From Microcystis aeruginosa W13-11 (GTDB lineage Bacteria > Cyanobacteriota > Cyanobacteriia > Cyanobacteriales > Microcystaceae): a stretch of DNA of 22,087 bases. Under the pieces are notes generated by a model. The model saw only the letters and a list, made by a program, of their open reading frames with translations. It did not search any database and had not been told where the DNA came from. Shown here piece by piece: positions 21,374 to 22,087 of this stretch. The first letter of the stretch is position 1, and each line of letters opens with the position of its first letter. Position numbers and translations under genes: made by a program. The stretch lies in NCBI GenBank assembly GCA_009995705.1, contig JAADBR010000075.1:1-22087 (forward strand), in the 5' to 3' direction.

Positions 21374-22087
21374 TATGGTAAAGATTTAACTGTAAATACT
21401 AATCGTCGCTCTCTTGCTTTAGAAGAGAAGCTTCCCAAAATTGACTTCAAAGAACAAATTAAGACTGTAAGAAGTATTTTGGAGCAATTTACAGATTATG
21501 GTGCTGCTCTTTTTTTTATAAGCGATTATTTAAATATGGCAGGAGATTTATTTTGTTTGGAATTTAGAAAAATATTAAATGATGAGACAACAGACTTGAA
21601 GCATTATGAGGTGGCCTTCTCAAATGACAGCCGATTGGATGAAATAGGTTTTTTACAAGGAGTGGGAAATCATTTGGGGATCGAGCAAATTGAAAATCAA
21701 GACGAATACTCAAAAATCATCATTGAAAAACTTTTGAGTATTATAAAAAATGGTAGCATTGTTTTTATTGAACTTAAAAAAATCGATCTATTAGATAATA
21801 AAGAATATTTTCTGTCTTGGTTAGTTGAAAATTTCTGGAAAGATTTAACTAATAAATTGCCTTTGGCTTGCCGATTTAAGGACATTGAACAAGTAAGATT
21901 TATAATTCTTATAGCTGATCATGATATTTTTGAGGAATGTTCAAATCAGCCTTTTTTTTGTTCTAACCAATGCTTCAATCCCACATTCCGCACCCTAAGC
22001 TGTCACAGAGAGAAATTACGGAGAGAAAAAATCAAAGTGAGCATAAAAATAAACATAAGGAGCGAAAAAAGGCATTTGAGAAACAGT
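21200..22087 (+). CDS. Coiled-coil plus iSTAND-like conflict protein (runs off right edge)
   Basis: From ATG 21200 the frame is open to the window end (296 codons). It opens with KFDEQRNRITSEIADLFEER and the coiled coil SAIDEAERVRLQRKLNDLDKK. A globular part follows with DYGAALFFISDYLNMAGD, FLQGVGNHLGIEQI, NGSIVFIELKKIDLLD, SWLVENFWKDLTNKLP and VRFIILIADH. That succession resembles the inactive STAND NTPase (iSTAND) domains of cyanobacterial conflict systems, which lack catalytic Walker motifs (none seen here). From about residue 260 the sequence turns basic and unlike the family, at the 16-base repeat 21980-21995, so the 3' end is probably foreign. TTG 21149 is an alternative start. Confidence 0.5.
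   Translation, partial: MKFDEQRNRITSEIADLFEERNACNSQYRSAIDEAERVRLQRKLNDLDKKIDDLNRQLYGKDLTVNTNRRSLALEEKLPKIDFKEQIKTVRSILEQFTDYGAALFFISDYLNMAGDLFCLEFRKILNDETTDLKHYEVAFSNDSRLDEIGFLQGVGNHLGIEQIENQDEYSKIIIEKLLSIIKNGSIVFIELKKIDLLDNKEYFLSWLVENFWKDLTNKLPLACRFKDIEQVRFIILIADHDIFEECSNQPFFCSNQCFNPTFRTLSCHREKLRREKIKVSIKINIRSEKRHLRNS
21980..21995. repeat. 16-bp dispersed repeat, copy 2
   Basis: Identical to 17009-17024 and in the same orientation. It interrupts the iSTAND-like frame where its similarity fades, which fits an element inserted here. Confidence 0.5.

Overview
The window looks like a chromosomal segment of a unicellular cyanobacterium, and Microcystis or a close relative is my best guess. Seen directly: carboxysome shell genes of the ccmK3/ccmK4 type, chlM for chlorophyll synthesis, a ClpB1-type chaperone, a zinc-ribbon kinase joined to a GUN4 domain, five HIP1 octamers (GCGATCGC at 1685, 10832, 14806, 20147 and 20569), and a high density of toxin-antitoxin debris and miniature inverted-repeat elements. 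The genus is inference.

Layout. (1) 1-2640 is a graveyard: the end of an IS607-type tnpA, a tnpB stub joined to a RelE tail, an orphan DUF2442 gene, a DUF2283/DUF4926 chimera, an intact xisH followed by a xisI with two internal stops, and several smaller fragments. (2) 2620-5442 is a housekeeping block on the minus strand: ccmK3-ccmK4 with its own promoter and terminator, behind a tight chlM-panB-msrA operon. (3) 5490-6690 holds a broken secreted-protein gene and a DUF4258/DUF2283 pair. (4) 6700-11989 is core metabolism and proteostasis: pyk and gpmA (lower glycolysis) forward, then clpB in reverse, separated by repeats and a miniature element. (5) 12240-15450 is a minus-strand island of small toxin-antitoxin modules (RelE-like, PIN, DUF6887/6888) mixed with palindromic repeats. 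(6) 15460-16966 is a Ser/Thr kinase-GUN4 gene split in two by a perfect 67-bp tandem duplication. (7) 17072-19034 has a miniature element with target duplication, a PD-(D/E)XK restriction-type protein, and a convergent C5-cytosine methyltransferase. (8) 19188-20382 has DUF4926/DUF6883 genes divergent from a PIN toxin whose stop codon is supplied by a second copy of the same miniature element. (9) 20464-22087 has a ribbon-helix-helix gene overlapping a deleted TIR gene, followed by two copies of a coiled-coil segment and an open frame running off the right edge that resembles an inactive-STAND conflict protein.

How it fits together. The housekeeping genes are intact and compactly arranged. Everything around them is turnover DNA: defence, toxin-antitoxin and mobile sequences caught at different stages of decay. 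The two most notable systems are the kinase-GUN4 gene interrupted by a potentially reversible duplication, and the decaying RHH-TIR-coiled-coil-iSTAND conflict operon at the right edge. No tRNA, rRNA or CRISPR array was seen.
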